In this document: one piece after another, positions 46,856 to 57,391 of the stretch
How the letters are laid out: each line of letters opens with the position of its first letter
Numbering within the stretch: the first letter of the stretch is position 1
NCBI RefSeq assembly: GCF_000368065.1
Contig: NZ_KB851200.1
Location: 325,827 to 389,826 of the forward strand
Direction of reading: 5' to 3'
Length of the DNA: 64,000 nucleotides
DNA from: Acinetobacter seifertii
GTDB lineage: Bacteria; Pseudomonadota; Gammaproteobacteria; Pseudomonadales; Moraxellaceae
Position numbers and translations under genes: made by a program
The notes under the pieces: model-generated
What the model was told of the DNA's origin: nothing
The model's database searches: none
What the model saw: only the letters and a program-made list of their open reading frames with translations

Positions 46856-48647
46856 CATGAATCAAACCATTAACTTAAGCATTTCTAAAAAATCAGCTAA
46901 AGCTGGCGACTCGATTCCACACGAGAGTGCCCATTTACATGTAACGGGGCAGGCAACATATATTGATGATTTACCTGAGCTTGAAAATACCATGCACCTA
47001 GCTGTCGGATTTTCAAGTTGTGCAAAAGGCAAAATTAGTAAGCTTGATTTAGATGCAGTACGTCAGGCCGATGGTGTGCATGCAGTTTTTTCGGCAAAGG
47101 ATATTGATGTTGAAAATAATTGGGGACCCATTGTAAAAGATGACCCAATTTTTGCCGAAGATCAGGTCGAATTTTATGGACAAGCCCTGTTTGTGGTTGT
47201 TGCTGACAGTTATCAGCAAGCCCGTCAGGCAGTTCGCTTAGCAAAAATTGAATATCTGCCCGAAACTCCGATTTTAACCATTCAAGATGCGATTGAAAAA
47301 GAATCGTGGGTGTTACCGCCTGTTGAATTCAGCCATGGTGAAGTTGAACAAGCATTTCACAATGCAGCACATCATCTTTCAGGTGCTATTGAGCTGGGTG
47401 GGCAAGAGCATTTTTATCTCGAAGGACAAATTTCCTATGCGATTCCCCAAGAAAATCAGAGCTTAAAAGTCTATTGTTCGACACAACATCCAACCGAAAT
47501 GCAGCTACTGATTTGTCATGCATTAGGCATGAATATGCATCAGGTGAGTGTGGAAAGCCGTCGTATGGGTGGTGGTTTTGGTGGTAAAGAGTCGCAGTCG
47601 GCGCAGTGGGCATGCATTGCATCTTTGGCAGCACAAAAAACAGGCCGTCCGTGTAAATTACGCTTAGATCGTGATGATGATATGAGCGCTACAGGCAAAC
47701 GTCACGGTTTTGCTTATGAGTGGTCTGTAGCCTTTGATGACAGTGGTATTTTACAAGGTTTAAAAGTACAACTGGCTTCAAACTGCGGTTTTTCGGCTGA
47801 TTTATCTGGGCCAGTAAATGAACGTGCGATTTGCCATATTGGCAATGCCTATTATTTAAATGCAGTTGAGTTACGTAACTTACGTTGTAAAACCAATACT
47901 GTTTCCAATACGGCATATCGTGGTTTTGGTGGGCCACAAGGTATGTTTGTCATTGAAAATATTATTGATGATATTGCTCGTTATTTAGGTTGTGACCCAG
48001 TTGAAATTCGTCAGCGCAATTTCTTTGCCGAACAGCCCGGTGCTGGACGTGACCGTATGCACTATGGAGCAGAAGTCCGTGATAATGTTGCGCCAAAATT
48101 GGTAGCCGAATTATTGCAAAGTAGCGATTATGCGAAACGCAAACAGAGCATTCATACCTTTAACGAGAACAATGACATCATTAAGCGTGGTATTGCGTTA
48201 ACACCCTTAATGTTTGGTATTTCGTTTAACGCCGTGCATTACAATCAGGCGGGTGCACTGGTCTACGTGTATATGGATAGTACTGTTTCTATCACCCATG
48301 GCGGTACAGAAATGGGACAGGGGCTATATACCAAAGTACGGCAGGTTGCCGCTCATGAGTTGGGTTTACCAATCGATAGCATTCGCTTAATTGCAACTGA
48401 TACTTCTCGGGTGCCAAATACTTCGGCAACTGCTGCATCGAGTGGCGCAGATCTAAACGGTAAAGCTGTTCAAAATGCCTGTATTAAAATTCGTGAGCGT
48501 CTGGCAAAACTTGCAGCAGAAATAAGTCAAAGTGAAGCTGAACAAGTCCAGTTTGAAAATAGTATAGTCACAACAGCGAATGGTCACTCATGGACATTTC
48601 CTGACTTGGTTCAACGGGCATATATGGCACGTGTACAACTATGGGAC

Positions 48648-48652
48648 AGCGG
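48648..48652 (+). repeat. Target-site duplication, left copy
   Basis: AGCGG directly before the element; repeated at 50134-50138. The intact gene would read AGC-GGT-TTT across the junction. Confidence 0.85.
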
Positions 48653-50133
48653 TGTTAGAACCCATTTAAAGTGTCTATATTCTCACCAATAAAAATGTCT
48701 AGTTTATGATGGCTTAAACATCATGGACTGGATATGAAATATAGATGCTGATCACTATGTCTGACAAAGAAATTCAACGTCTTGCTGTTCTGCAAGACGT
48801 TCGAGATCATCGTATTACACAAGTCCGTGCTGCTGAAATCCTTAATCTTTCAACCCGTCAAATTACCCGGTTATTACAGAAGCTCAATCAAGATGGTGTT
48901 TCAGGTATGGCGCATGCCAGTCGTGGTCAACCTGGCCATCGTCGCCATGATGATTTATTAAAATCAAAATGTCTTTCCATTATTTCTGAACATCTGCTGG
49001 GATTTGGACCTACCTTGGCCCATGAGAAGCTCAGCAGCATGTTTGACCTGAATATCCCGGTAGAAACGCTTCGGCGCTGGATGACTGCAAATGACCTCTG
49101 GATTCCACGATCCAAGCGCCTTAAACGTCCATATCAGCCACGTTATAACCGGGATTGCTTCGGTGAGCTAATCCAGATTGATGGCTCATATCATGACTGG
49201 TTCGAAGGACGCGCTGCTAAGTGCTGCTTGCTGGTTTATATCGATGATGCCACTGGAAAGCTGTTGCATCTGCGCTTCTGTGAGGCGGAAACGACCTTCG
49301 ACTATATGCTTTCAACCCGAGCCTACATTGAACAATACGGTAAGCCTCTGGCCTTTTATAGCGATAAACATTCGGTCTTCCGAGTGAACCAGAAATCGAG
49401 CCAGGACAGCCAGATCACGCAATTTGGGCGGATTCTGAATGAGTTAAATATTGATATTATCTTCGCCAACTCACCCCAGGCCAAAGGCCGTGTGGAACGT
49501 GCCAATAGAACACTCCAGGATCGCCTGATCAAGGAAATGCGCCTAGAAGGTATCTGTTCAATTGCCGAGGCAAATGCCTGGCTGCCCTGCTTTATTGAGC
49601 ATTTCAATCAGAAGTTTGCCAAGTGTGCGCGAAACTCAAAGAATTTACATCGGCCATTAACCGAATCTCATCTTGAACTGGATGATATTTTTACCTGGCA
49701 GGAACCGCGTAAGGTCACCAAGAATCTGACCCTGACCTATGACAAATGTATTTATCTGCTTGAACCGACAGAGCTGAATCATAAGCTTGTTGGGCAATAT
49801 ATTTCATTTCTGGAGTACCCAGATGGCACTGTGGCCCTCATGTACGAGGGACGAAAGCTCAACTACAGCATTTTCAATAAATTAGCTGGGCTACAGCAGA
49901 ATGAGATCGTTGAGAATAAACGGTTAGGTACAGTTCTGGCACATATTCAGCAACAGCATGAAGAGTTGGAAAAACAGAATAAACGTTCCCGTCTCAAGAA
50001 AAGTATGCCGAGTCGTAAAGCTCAGAAAGCTGTTATTGAACAAAGAAAGTTAAATCCTGTGCTTGACTCTTGTGGTTAAAAACAGGACATTTTAAATGGT
50101 TTATCGCATAGACATTTTAATTGGTGAATAACA
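48653..50133 (+). mobile_element. ISNCY-like insertion sequence, 1,481 bp
   Basis: Ends are defined by terminal inverted repeats of about 23 bp beginning TGTTA on both sides (17 of 23 positions match; left end 48653-48675, right end 50111-50133) and by a 5-bp duplication AGCGG outside them. It carries one transposase gene, transcribed in the direction of xdhB. Base composition is higher in GC than the surrounding genes. Confidence 0.9.
48745..50079 (+). CDS. ISNCY-family-like DDE transposase
   Basis: A 444-aa transposase. An N-terminal HTH is at about residues 15-60 (ITQVRAAEILNLSTRQITRLLQKL). The DDE-type catalytic core follows: Asp in LIQIDGSYHDW near residue 145, Asp in AFYSDKHSVF near residue 212, Glu in GRVERANRTLQDR near residue 252. 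The C-terminal region is Lys/Arg-rich. The combination of integrase-like core and this N-terminal HTH fits the transposases labelled ISNCY. The exact IS name is not assigned. A second ATG four codons downstream (MSDKEIQ) is equally likely. Confidence 0.88.
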   Translation: MLITMSDKEIQRLAVLQDVRDHRITQVRAAEILNLSTRQITRLLQKLNQDGVSGMAHASRGQPGHRRHDDLLKSKCLSIISEHLLGFGPTLAHEKLSSMFDLNIPVETLRRWMTANDLWIPRSKRLKRPYQPRYNRDCFGELIQIDGSYHDWFEGRAAKCCLLVYIDDATGKLLHLRFCEAETTFDYMLSTRAYIEQYGKPLAFYSDKHSVFRVNQKSSQDSQITQFGRILNELNIDIIFANSPQAKGRVERANRTLQDRLIKEMRLEGICSIAEANAWLPCFIEHFNQKFAKCARNSKNLHRPLTESHLELDDIFTWQEPRKVTKNLTLTYDKCIYLLEPTELNHKLVGQYISFLEYPDGTVALMYEGRKLNYSIFNKLAGLQQNEIVENKRLGTVLAHIQQQHEELEKQNKRSRLKKSMPSRKAQKAVIEQRKLNPVLDSCG

Positions 50134-50138
50134 AGCGG
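50134..50138 (+). repeat. Target-site duplication, right copy
   Basis: AGCGG directly after the element, matching 48648-48652. Confidence 0.85.
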
Positions 50139-50724
50139 TTTTTATAAAACACCAGAAATTCACTATGATCAGGTCAACCATTTAGGGCGTCCATTTTTCT
50201 ACTATGCTTATGGCGCAGCGGTCAGCGAGGTCGCAATAGATACGCTAACTGGGGAAATGAAAGTGTTACGTGCCGATATTTTGCATGATGTCGGGCAGTC
50301 AATTAACCCTGCAATTGATATAGGGCAAATTGAAGGTGGTTTTGTACAAGGGATGGGATGGCTCACGACAGAAGAGTTATATTGGCAGCCACAAGGACCA
50401 CACGCTGGCCGTTTGTTTACCCATGCGCCTTCAACTTATAAAATCCCGACCAGTGTAGACATTCCTCATATTTTTAATGTCAAACTGTTTGATAACCAAA
50501 ATCAGGCAGACACCATCTATCGCTCTAAAGCGGTAGGCGAACCTCCATTCATGTTGGCATTATCAGTGTTCTCTGCAATTCGTCAGGCAGTACAGGCGGC
50601 TATTCCAGAAAATGCACCGCTCGTACTCAATGCTCCAGCAACTGCCGAAGAAATTTTACGCGCAATTGCGATTGGACGCGGACAAGCTTTGGCTGACCGA
50701 CCACAAGCTAAAATGTAGAAGATT

Positions 50725-51708
50725 ATGCAACATTTACAATGGTGGACTGATTTTGTGGCGTGGCAAGTCGATGCTCTGCCTATGGTATTGGTCACAGTGG
50801 TACGTGCAAATGGTTCAACACCACGAGAAGTTGGTGCAACTATGTTATTGCGGTTTAATTTGCAACAGCAATGGCAGCAGTCCGATACGATCGGTGGCGG
50901 GCATCTAGAGTTTCAGGCCATTGATATTGCTAAAGAAATGTTAAAAGAAACGGAAACTTGTGTGAGGCGTATTGAACGCTTTAACCTCAGTGCTCGGCTG
51001 GGACAGTGTTGTGGCGGGGTGATGTGGTTATTGTTTGAAAAAATATTACCCAATGCGATCACATCGGATTTATCTGCGATTTTACAAGCATGGCGAGCTG
51101 GTCAGCGTATAGGGCGTAAGGTCTCACATCAATATGTGTCCACTTGGCAGAGTATGGATATAGAACAACAACCAAGTTTCGAGTTTCATTCTGGCAGCAG
51201 TGAAGAATGGCAATTTAGCCAGCAGATAAAACCTTATGCCATGCAAGTGCTGATTTGTGGCGCCGGGCATGTGGGTGAAGCAATTGTTCGTTGTTTATTG
51301 CCTATTGGAGTTCGGGTGAAATGGATTGATCAGCGTGATGATATTTTTCCATCCGATTTACTGCAACAGGTGCAATGTATAACGACTGATACCTTAGACG
51401 CCGAGATCGAGCAATTTGATCGTTCGGGGGCAATTTTAATTTTAACGCACGATCATCAACTAGATTTGCAATTGTGTTTTACAGCCTTAAAACCTACGGC
51501 GGAACCATTTGCTTATGTCGGAATGATTGGTTCAAAAAGTAAAAGAGCTATTTTTGAAAAGCGTATGCAAGTACGTGGTTATACCCCAGAAACATTACAA
51601 CGTTTGGTTTGCCCGATCGGGGTAGAAGGAATTTCATCGAAACAACCTGCAATGATTGCCATTGCAGTAGTTGCTCAATTATTGCAGGTGTTTGATGTAA
51701 AAAAATGA
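50725..51708 (+). CDS. xdhC: Xanthine dehydrogenase accessory protein XdhC
   Basis: A 327-aa protein that sulfurates or inserts the molybdenum cofactor into XdhB. The N-terminal XdhC_CoxI domain includes VVRANGSTPREVGATML near residue 25 and GGGHLEFQAI near residue 55. The C-terminal Rossmann domain includes LICGAGHVGEAIVR near residue 175. It starts 6 nt after xdhB ends, so it belongs to the operon; the insertion in xdhB may polarly reduce its expression. The stop codon lies inside the terminator hairpin. Confidence 0.93.
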   Translation: MQHLQWWTDFVAWQVDALPMVLVTVVRANGSTPREVGATMLLRFNLQQQWQQSDTIGGGHLEFQAIDIAKEMLKETETCVRRIERFNLSARLGQCCGGVMWLLFEKILPNAITSDLSAILQAWRAGQRIGRKVSHQYVSTWQSMDIEQQPSFEFHSGSSEEWQFSQQIKPYAMQVLICGAGHVGEAIVRCLLPIGVRVKWIDQRDDIFPSDLLQQVQCITTDTLDAEIEQFDRSGAILILTHDHQLDLQLCFTALKPTAEPFAYVGMIGSKSKRAIFEKRMQVRGYTPETLQRLVCPIGVEGISSKQPAMIAIAVVAQLLQVFDVKK

Positions 51709-51728
51709 TCCCAAAGGATCATTTTTTT
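51699..51728. terminator. Shared terminator of xdhC and the Smr gene
   Basis: tgatcc (51706-51711) pairs with ggatca (51716-51721) around CAAA, extended by A/T runs on each side (about 11 bp in all). It contains the stop codons of both convergent genes (51706-51708 and 51719-51721). Confidence 0.85.
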
Positions 51729-52414
51729 TGTTCGAACTTTGGATTTTTTTCTGCGCGTTTAAGCAGCACGAGAACTGCACCTGTGCCACCTTGATTTTCT
51801 GGAGCACTTACAAAAGCTAAAACATCACGATGTTGGCGTAACCATCCGTTGACATAGGTTTTTAAGACCGCTTCGGGGCCTTTACCATGTACAATTTTAA
51901 TGACATTTTGATTTTCATCTTTTGCCATCTGGATAATTTGTAAAACTGCGTCACGCGCTTGTTCAATGGTACAGCCGTGTAGATCTACAGCTTCAAACCA
52001 ACGCATCTTGCCTGCTTTTAAGTCTTCAAACACCTTATGTTGAAGTGTTGCAATGCGATAGCTTAATGAAGCTTGGCTTGCGACCGGATTTAAAGCAGCT
52101 TGAGTGTCTGACAATTCAGCATGTTCGGTATCACGGCCACCTTCGGCAGCTGCACGTTTAGCTAGTGTTTGTGCATCGACTTTTTTGGCACGAGGTGGTT
52201 TGACATTAGCCACATTACTATTGTTGATGCGTTTAACACCTGCAACAGCTTGTTGAAACAAATGTGTATCTTCCAATTCTTCAGGCTCAGCCTGAGATTT
52301 TTTAGTCTCAGACTGATTTGCGATTTTGCTTGAATGAGGATTGGAGATTTGCTTTTTAAATTGCTTCAATAATTTTTGTTGCTCTTTAGAAAGCGATGAA
52401 TCTTTATTACTCAT
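51719..52414 (-). CDS. Smr-domain protein (YdaL/SmrA-like)
   Basis: A 231-aa protein with a C-terminal Smr domain (about residues 140-220). The VDLHGCTIEQARDAV start and KIVHGKGPEAVLK motif with conserved Asp/His and Gly-x-Gly are those of Smr nickases. The N-terminal half is charged and disordered-looking. Stand-alone Smr proteins nick DNA or act on RNA in quality control; role unknown here. trpC ends 10 nt upstream, so it is the last gene of the minus-strand trpDC unit. Confidence 0.85.
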   Translation of the reverse strand: MSNKDSSLSKEQQKLLKQFKKQISNPHSSKIANQSETKKSQAEPEELEDTHLFQQAVAGVKRINNSNVANVKPPRAKKVDAQTLAKRAAAEGGRDTEHAELSDTQAALNPVASQASLSYRIATLQHKVFEDLKAGKMRWFEAVDLHGCTIEQARDAVLQIIQMAKDENQNVIKIVHGKGPEAVLKTYVNGWLRQHRDVLAFVSAPENQGGTGAVLVLLKRAEKNPKFEQKK

Positions 52415-52423
52415 ATATCTTCA

Positions 52424-53230
52424 TTAAACCGTTTGAGGTTGTCCAAAAAGAGCAGTAAAAGCTTGATCTGGACGTGGTTGTTTCATAAAACTTTCGCCGA
52501 CCAAGAAGCTGTGAATATCATGCTCTTGCATCATATGCACATCGTCTGGCGTCGCAATACCGCTTTCAGTAATTAATAAACGTGAGGCTGGAAGTAATTT
52601 TTTCAATCGGATAGACGTATTTAAATCTACATCAAACGTTTTTAAATTACGGTTATTCACACCTAATAAACATTGTTCAGAAAGCTTTAACGCGCGTTCC
52701 ATTTCTTCTTCGTCATGAACTTCAACCAATACATCTAGTTGATGTTCAAACGCAGTTTTTGACATTTCTTCGAGTTGCTGGTCAGATAAACAAGCAACGA
52801 TTAATAAAATACAGTCAGCATGCAAAGCACGTGCTTCAACTACATTGTATGGGTCAACCAAGAAGTCTTTACGTAAAGCAGGCAAAGCACAATGATTGCG
52901 AGCAATCGCAATATTTTCATCTGCACCCTGAAAGAAATCAACATCAGTTAGTACCGATAAACAGGCTGCACCAGCTTGTTCATATTGCTGGGCAATTTCA
53001 GCAGGATTAAAGTCTGCGCGAATAACTCCTTTTGATGGAGATGCTTTTTTAATTTCAGCAATTACACCCGGACGTTTATGTTGTAAAGCATTTGCAAAGC
53101 CACGTACTGGAGTCGCAGCTTTTGCTAATTCTTCAACGTCTTGCAAATTACGTTGTTTTAATCGCGCAGCAAGTTCCTCATGTTTACGGTCAACAATTTT
53201 ACCTAAAATGGTATTTTGAATATTAATCAT
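52424..53230 (-). CDS. trpC: Indole-3-glycerol-phosphate synthase TrpC
   Basis: A 268-aa TIM-barrel enzyme of tryptophan synthesis. Motifs are VIAEIKKASPSKGVIR near residue 58 (catalytic Lys), LRKDFLVDPYNVVEARA near residue 120, and LLGVNNRNLKTFDVDL near residue 190. Single-function form, without fused TrpF. It lies 10 nt from trpD. Confidence 0.96.
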   Translation of the reverse strand: MINIQNTILGKIVDRKHEELAARLKQRNLQDVEELAKAATPVRGFANALQHKRPGVIAEIKKASPSKGVIRADFNPAEIAQQYEQAGAACLSVLTDVDFFQGADENIAIARNHCALPALRKDFLVDPYNVVEARALHADCILLIVACLSDQQLEEMSKTAFEHQLDVLVEVHDEEEMERALKLSEQCLLGVNNRNLKTFDVDLNTSIRLKKLLPASRLLITESGIATPDDVHMMQEHDIHSFLVGESFMKQPRPDQAFTALFGQPQTV

Positions 53231-53239
53231 GAGAAATCC

Positions 53240-54289
53240 TTAATCTGCCTGACATTGTTTTAATGTTTTGGTAAATTCAGCCAAAACACTCATTTTTTCT
53301 AAAGCTTGTCCGCCGTAAATAATATCTTGAGCGAAGGTAACAGCCTGAGCATAAGTTTTGGTAATACCCGCCACATAAATTCCTGCGCCTGCATTAAGCG
53401 CAATCATATTTGCTGCTTTTTCACCAACATCAGTTTTATTTTTACCCAATGCATCTTTAATGAGCTTTAAGCTGGAAGCAGCATCCGCAACCACTAAACC
53501 GTTTAAAGTTTGTGACTCAATTCCGACATCTTCAGGGGTAAGTGTCCATTCAGTAATTTCACCGTCTTTGAGTTCAGCAACAGTTGTAGGCGCTGCAAGG
53601 CTAATTTCATCAAGCCCATCTCTTGAATGAACCACCATCACATGTTCAGCACCAAGTTGCTTCATCACTTCGGCAATTGGACGACAAAGTTCATCTGAAA
53701 ATACCCCAATCACAAAACGTTTTACACCAGCCGGATTCGTAAGCGGGCCAAGTAAATTAAAGATACTGCGAACACCAAGCTCTCGACGTGGTCCAACAGC
53801 ATATTTCATTGCTTTGTGGTGGTTTGGAGCAAATAAAAATCCTACACCCATCTCACGGATGCAGCGTTCAGTTTGTTGCATGTCTAAATCAAGATTAATA
53901 CCAGCTTGCTCAAGTAAGTCAGATGAACCTGATTTGCTTGAAACGCCACGGTTACCATGTTTGGCAATGGTTGCACCTGCCGCCGCAATTACAAAGCTTG
54001 AAGCGGTAGAGACATTGAATAAGTTTTGACCATCGCCACCCGTGCCGACAATATCAACTAAATATTTGATATCACTGACATCAATTTTAATGGCAAATTC
54101 ACGCATGACACGTGCAGCAGCAGTAATTTCGTCAATACTTTCACCTTTCATGCGAAGGCCCATCATCAAAGCACCAATTTGTGCTTCGGTTGCCTCACCC
54201 TGCATGATGCTACGCATTATGTCTTCCATTTGCGGCTGAGTCAAATGAATGTTCTTGGTAATGTGGTTGAGCGCCTGTTGGATATTCAT
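53240..54289 (-). CDS. trpD: Anthranilate phosphoribosyltransferase TrpD
   Basis: A 349-aa enzyme that joins anthranilate to PRPP. The PRPP-binding glycine loop is [18 protein letters not shown] near residue 78, followed by [18 protein letters not shown] near residue 106 (metal/anthranilate site). The length is normal. The ATG at 54289 is preferred to the one at 54295 by family start; neither has a strong ribosome-binding site. It forms an operon with trpC, but its usual neighbour trpG is 6 kb away. Confidence 0.96.
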   Translation of the reverse strand: MNIQQALNHITKNIHLTQPQMEDIMRSIMQGEATEAQIGALMMGLRMKGESIDEITAAARVMREFAIKIDVSDIKYLVDIVGTGGDGQNLFNVSTASSFVIAAAGATIAKHGNRGVSSKSGSSDLLEQAGINLDLDMQQTERCIREMGVGFLFAPNHHKAMKYAVGPRRELGVRSIFNLLGPLTNPAGVKRFVIGVFSDELCRPIAEVMKQLGAEHVMVVHSRDGLDEISLAAPTTVAELKDGEITEWTLTPEDVGIESQTLNGLVVADAASSLKLIKDALGKNKTDVGEKAANMIALNAGAGIYVAGITKTYAQAVTFAQDIIYGGQALEKMSVLAEFTKTLKQCQAD

Positions 54290-54295
54290 AGTCAT

Positions 54296-54646
54296 GATTT
54301 ACAGCATTAATGATTAAAATTTTTAGGTGAAGTTGATCAAGAGTGGGAGGTTCGGCCTATTGCGTTCCATGTTTCACTAGCTACGGGGAGCTATGTTAGC
54401 AGAAAATAACCAAAGATTTTTGTTGTTCGATAAGAGATTTAGAAATTTTGCCTAATGAAGGTTTTGGATCTATTCATAAACAAAATTTATTTATTGAAAA
54501 AGGTTTTAGTTTGTTGTGAGTTTTTATGATAAATAATTAACCATTTGGTATATCTTAAACATCAATATATCTAGAAAAAATGTGTATAAATCAACCAAAT
54601 AAAAGTGGATATAGTAGGGCGGTCTTTATTTTGTCTATTAATAAAT
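54296..54646. other. 351-bp divergent region, trpD / TonB receptor
   Basis: No ORF. It is very AT-rich from 54410 on. A trp-type attenuator (leader peptide with tandem Trp codons plus terminator) is not visible on the trpD side. No Fur-box-like palindrome is evident before the receptor gene. Confidence 0.45.
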
Positions 54647-57379
54647 ATGTATTTAAATAACTTCAAATATCTAGGGGCTTTAAAAAATAAGCGCTCATTT
54701 ATTTTTGTATTTGTTGTACTGTTCCATCCGTTAGAAAGTTATGCACAAGAAGCTGTAGAGCAACCACAAAATCAAGCTAAACCAGATAAAGTGGTACGCG
54801 TTGCCGTGACAGGTTCTAGGATTTCAAAAGCACAAAAAGATGGCCCGACCAGTGTAACTGTCATTACCGCAGCCGATATTGAAAAACAAGGTTTTAGTAA
54901 TGCATTTGATGCACTCAATAACCTGACGCAAAACACGGGTTTTGTACAAGGTGCCGATTATGGAAATACTTTTACACCTGCGGCTAATGCTATTAGTTTA
55001 CGAGGCTTAGGACCCAACCACACTTTGACTTTGATTAATGGGCATCGGGTTGCAGATTATCCTGTGCCTTATGATGGCTCTGTCAATTTCGTAAACTTAG
55101 CTAATATTCCAACGGCCATTATTGACCGTATTGAAATATTAAACGGTGGTGCTTCTGCAATTTATGGTTCAGATGCAATTGCAGGTGTGGTGAATATTAT
55201 TCTGAAAAAGAAAACAGATGGCACACAATTTAATATTAAAGCAGGCGGAACCAAAGAAGGCGGTGAAAATTTACGTTTACAACTAAGTGGCAGTAAAACT
55301 TTAGACAAGCTTAGTCTCGTTTATGGGGTTGAACTTAGTGGCCGTGAGCCGATATGGGCAGCCGATCGAGATTTTATGTCGAGCCGAACACGTTTGGGTG
55401 AGAAGCCTGACACGGTTGTTGGCCGTAAAAATGCTGATACTGGTAAATATCTTTCAATTGGTGGGTGTCAGGCATTTAACGGTTTATTTAAAGGATCAGT
55501 CAATAATATAGGACAAGCAGGTGCGGACAATTGTGCCAGTGGTCTAGCACGACCAACCTATTGGACGGTTCAAACTCAAAACCGCAGTCAAAATGGTTAC
55601 CTCGGTTTAGATTATGAATTGAATGATAAAACTCAATTATTTGGCGACTTTTTAATTGGCGCCAATCAAATCGAAAATAATACCCGTGGTCCGACATGGA
55701 CTTCTTTAGGTGCATCGAGCGGTTATTTTCTCAATCAAGATTCAGGCAATTATGAAATTTGGAATCGCCGTTTTGCACCTGAAGAATTAGGCGGGGTAGA
55801 ACGCGTAAATAAAAAGTGGAAAGAACTTTCTTCGAACTTAAACTTCGGAATTCGAGGCGATATTGGCGAGACAAGCTGGCGTTATGAAGCAGCCTATAAT
55901 GGTTCCATTTATACCAGTCAGCTAAAGCGCCAAGGTTTATTACGTTCTAATGTCGATGAATATTTCTTAGGTCAGCAACTTGGTACAGATGTAGATGGCA
56001 TTCCTATTTATTCCCCTCGATTAGATCGTTTAAGTCGACCACTCACAGCAAGTGAATTTGAAAGTATTTCGGGTACAACAACAGAAAAAGATAAATCGTG
56101 GGCACAAAGTTTAACTTTAAGCGCGAATGGTGACGTATTTAAGTTACCTGCAGGAACGGCCAAACTTGCGGCTGTGGCCGAAATTGGGCGTCAAGGTTTT
56201 TCGATTAAGCCAGATCAAGCACTTGAAAATGGTGAATATTACAATGCAAGTTCTAGTGGCGAATATGGGGGTACACGTACACGCCAAGCACTCGGTGCAG
56301 AATTATTCTTACCTTTAGCAAAACCGTTAAATTTAACCCTGTCTGGACGTTATGACCGTTATGCTTTGTCAGATAGCAGCATTGATAAGCTAACTTTTGG
56401 TTCAGGCCTTGAGTTTAGACCACATCCGACTTTATTGGTGCGTGGTAACTACGCGACCAGCTTTCGTGCACCAGATATGAACTATCTGTTTTTAAATAAG
56501 CAAAAAGGTTATTTCCCAAGTACAACAGATTATTTACGTTGTAGCCAAACGGGACAACCTTTAGATAAATGTAGCTTTAAAGATTACTCACCTGGGGCGA
56601 ATTACACTTTAACCGGAAACAAAGAGCTTAAACCTGAAGAGGGTAAATCTTATGGTGCAGGTTTTGTTTGGTCACCAACCAATAAATTTGATATTAGCGT
56701 CGATTACTGGGATATCAAAATTGATAATCTTGTGACCAACTTAAGTGCGGACAAAATTCTACGTTTAGAAGCAGATTGTCGTTTAGGAAACCAAGATATT
56801 AACTCTGCGGCCTGTATTGATGCTTTGGCACGTGTAGAACGCAATCCTGCAAATGCAGTTGTCGATCCAAATGTGATTAAAAATATTAATATTGTCCCGA
56901 TTAATGCTGCATCAGATCATACCCGCGGGATTGACTTCACTACGAGATGGCGCTGGAAAACAGACAGCTTTGGTAACTTCCTCTGGACGGTAAATTATAG
57001 CCGCGTACTAGAACATGAATATCAACAATCAAAAGATGGCGAGAAAGATGACTACTTAAAAGATTTAACCATTCCTGATTGGCGTGACCGTTTTAATACC
57101 AGCCTCAGCTGGAGCTTTGGTGATTGGGCATCAACAGTATTAGTTAATCGTTATGGCAAAATTCCAAACGGCGACCAAACTGTTTACTTAAGCCCAACGT
57201 ATTTGGTGAACTGGAGTGGTACTTATCAAATCTCTCCAAAAGCTTCTGCTTCAATCATTATTAATAACTTGTTTGACAAAGTGAAACGAGATGACACAGG
57301 CGGATGGCCGTATTATCCGGTAGGATCATATTCACCATTCGGCCGTCAAGGTTGGTTGGAGTTTAACTATAAATTCTAA
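54647..57379 (+). CDS. TonB-dependent outer-membrane receptor
   Basis: A 910-aa receptor. It has a signal peptide (RSFIFVFVVLFHPLESYAQE), a TonB box candidate (VRVAVTGSRISK near residue 55), and a plug domain (about 60-180: SVTVITAADIEKQGFSN, ISLRGLGPNHTLTLINGHRV, IEILNGGASAIYGSDAIAGVVNI). The remainder is a 22-strand barrel ending in Phe (LEFNYKF). The plug type resembles oligopeptide or polysaccharide TonB receptors more than siderophore ones. The ligand is unknown; adjacency to an exported M1 peptidase suggests peptide uptake. The start is uncertain: the frame is open from a GTG at 54605, and no ribosome-binding site is strong. Confidence 0.88.
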   Translation: MYLNNFKYLGALKNKRSFIFVFVVLFHPLESYAQEAVEQPQNQAKPDKVVRVAVTGSRISKAQKDGPTSVTVITAADIEKQGFSNAFDALNNLTQNTGFVQGADYGNTFTPAANAISLRGLGPNHTLTLINGHRVADYPVPYDGSVNFVNLANIPTAIIDRIEILNGGASAIYGSDAIAGVVNIILKKKTDGTQFNIKAGGTKEGGENLRLQLSGSKTLDKLSLVYGVELSGREPIWAADRDFMSSRTRLGEKPDTVVGRKNADTGKYLSIGGCQAFNGLFKGSVNNIGQAGADNCASGLARPTYWTVQTQNRSQNGYLGLDYELNDKTQLFGDFLIGANQIENNTRGPTWTSLGASSGYFLNQDSGNYEIWNRRFAPEELGGVERVNKKWKELSSNLNFGIRGDIGETSWRYEAAYNGSIYTSQLKRQGLLRSNVDEYFLGQQLGTDVDGIPIYSPRLDRLSRPLTASEFESISGTTTEKDKSWAQSLTLSANGDVFKLPAGTAKLAAVAEIGRQGFSIKPDQALENGEYYNASSSGEYGGTRTRQALGAELFLPLAKPLNLTLSGRYDRYALSDSSIDKLTFGSGLEFRPHPTLLVRGNYATSFRAPDMNYLFLNKQKGYFPSTTDYLRCSQTGQPLDKCSFKDYSPGANYTLTGNKELKPEEGKSYGAGFVWSPTNKFDISVDYWDIKIDNLVTNLSADKILRLEADCRLGNQDINSAACIDALARVERNPANAVVDPNVIKNINIVPINAASDHTRGIDFTTRWRWKTDSFGNFLWTVNYSRVLEHEYQQSKDGEKDDYLKDLTIPDWRDRFNTSLSWSFGDWASTVLVNRYGKIPNGDQTVYLSPTYLVNWSGTYQISPKASASIIINNLFDKVKRDDTGGWPYYPVGSYSPFGRQGWLEFNYKF

Positions 57380-57391
57380 GAATGATGTGTG

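Larger units (their letters stand above)
46857..50718 (+). pseudogene. xdhB: xdhB, molybdopterin subunit, split by an ISNCY-like insertion
   Basis: The large subunit of xanthine dehydrogenase holds the molybdenum cofactor. The 5' part (46857-48652, 598 codons) carries the family's motifs, including MGGGFGGKES near residue 235 and TAYRGFGGPQG near residue 350. It is then interrupted by the insertion sequence at 48653-50133; the reading frame continues about 13 codons into the element and stops at 48692. The 3' part resumes at 50139 (ORF evident from 50257). Removing the element and one 5-bp target copy restores a frame of 791 codons, the normal size, so the insertion looks recent. The C-terminal fragment lacks a start and the truncated N-terminal form loses the cofactor-domain end, including the region with the conserved Glu. 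Confidence 0.93.

Noticed and set aside
50612..50908. 98-codon ORF across xdhB end and xdhC start
   Set aside because: Out-of-frame shadow of two genes with clear homology.
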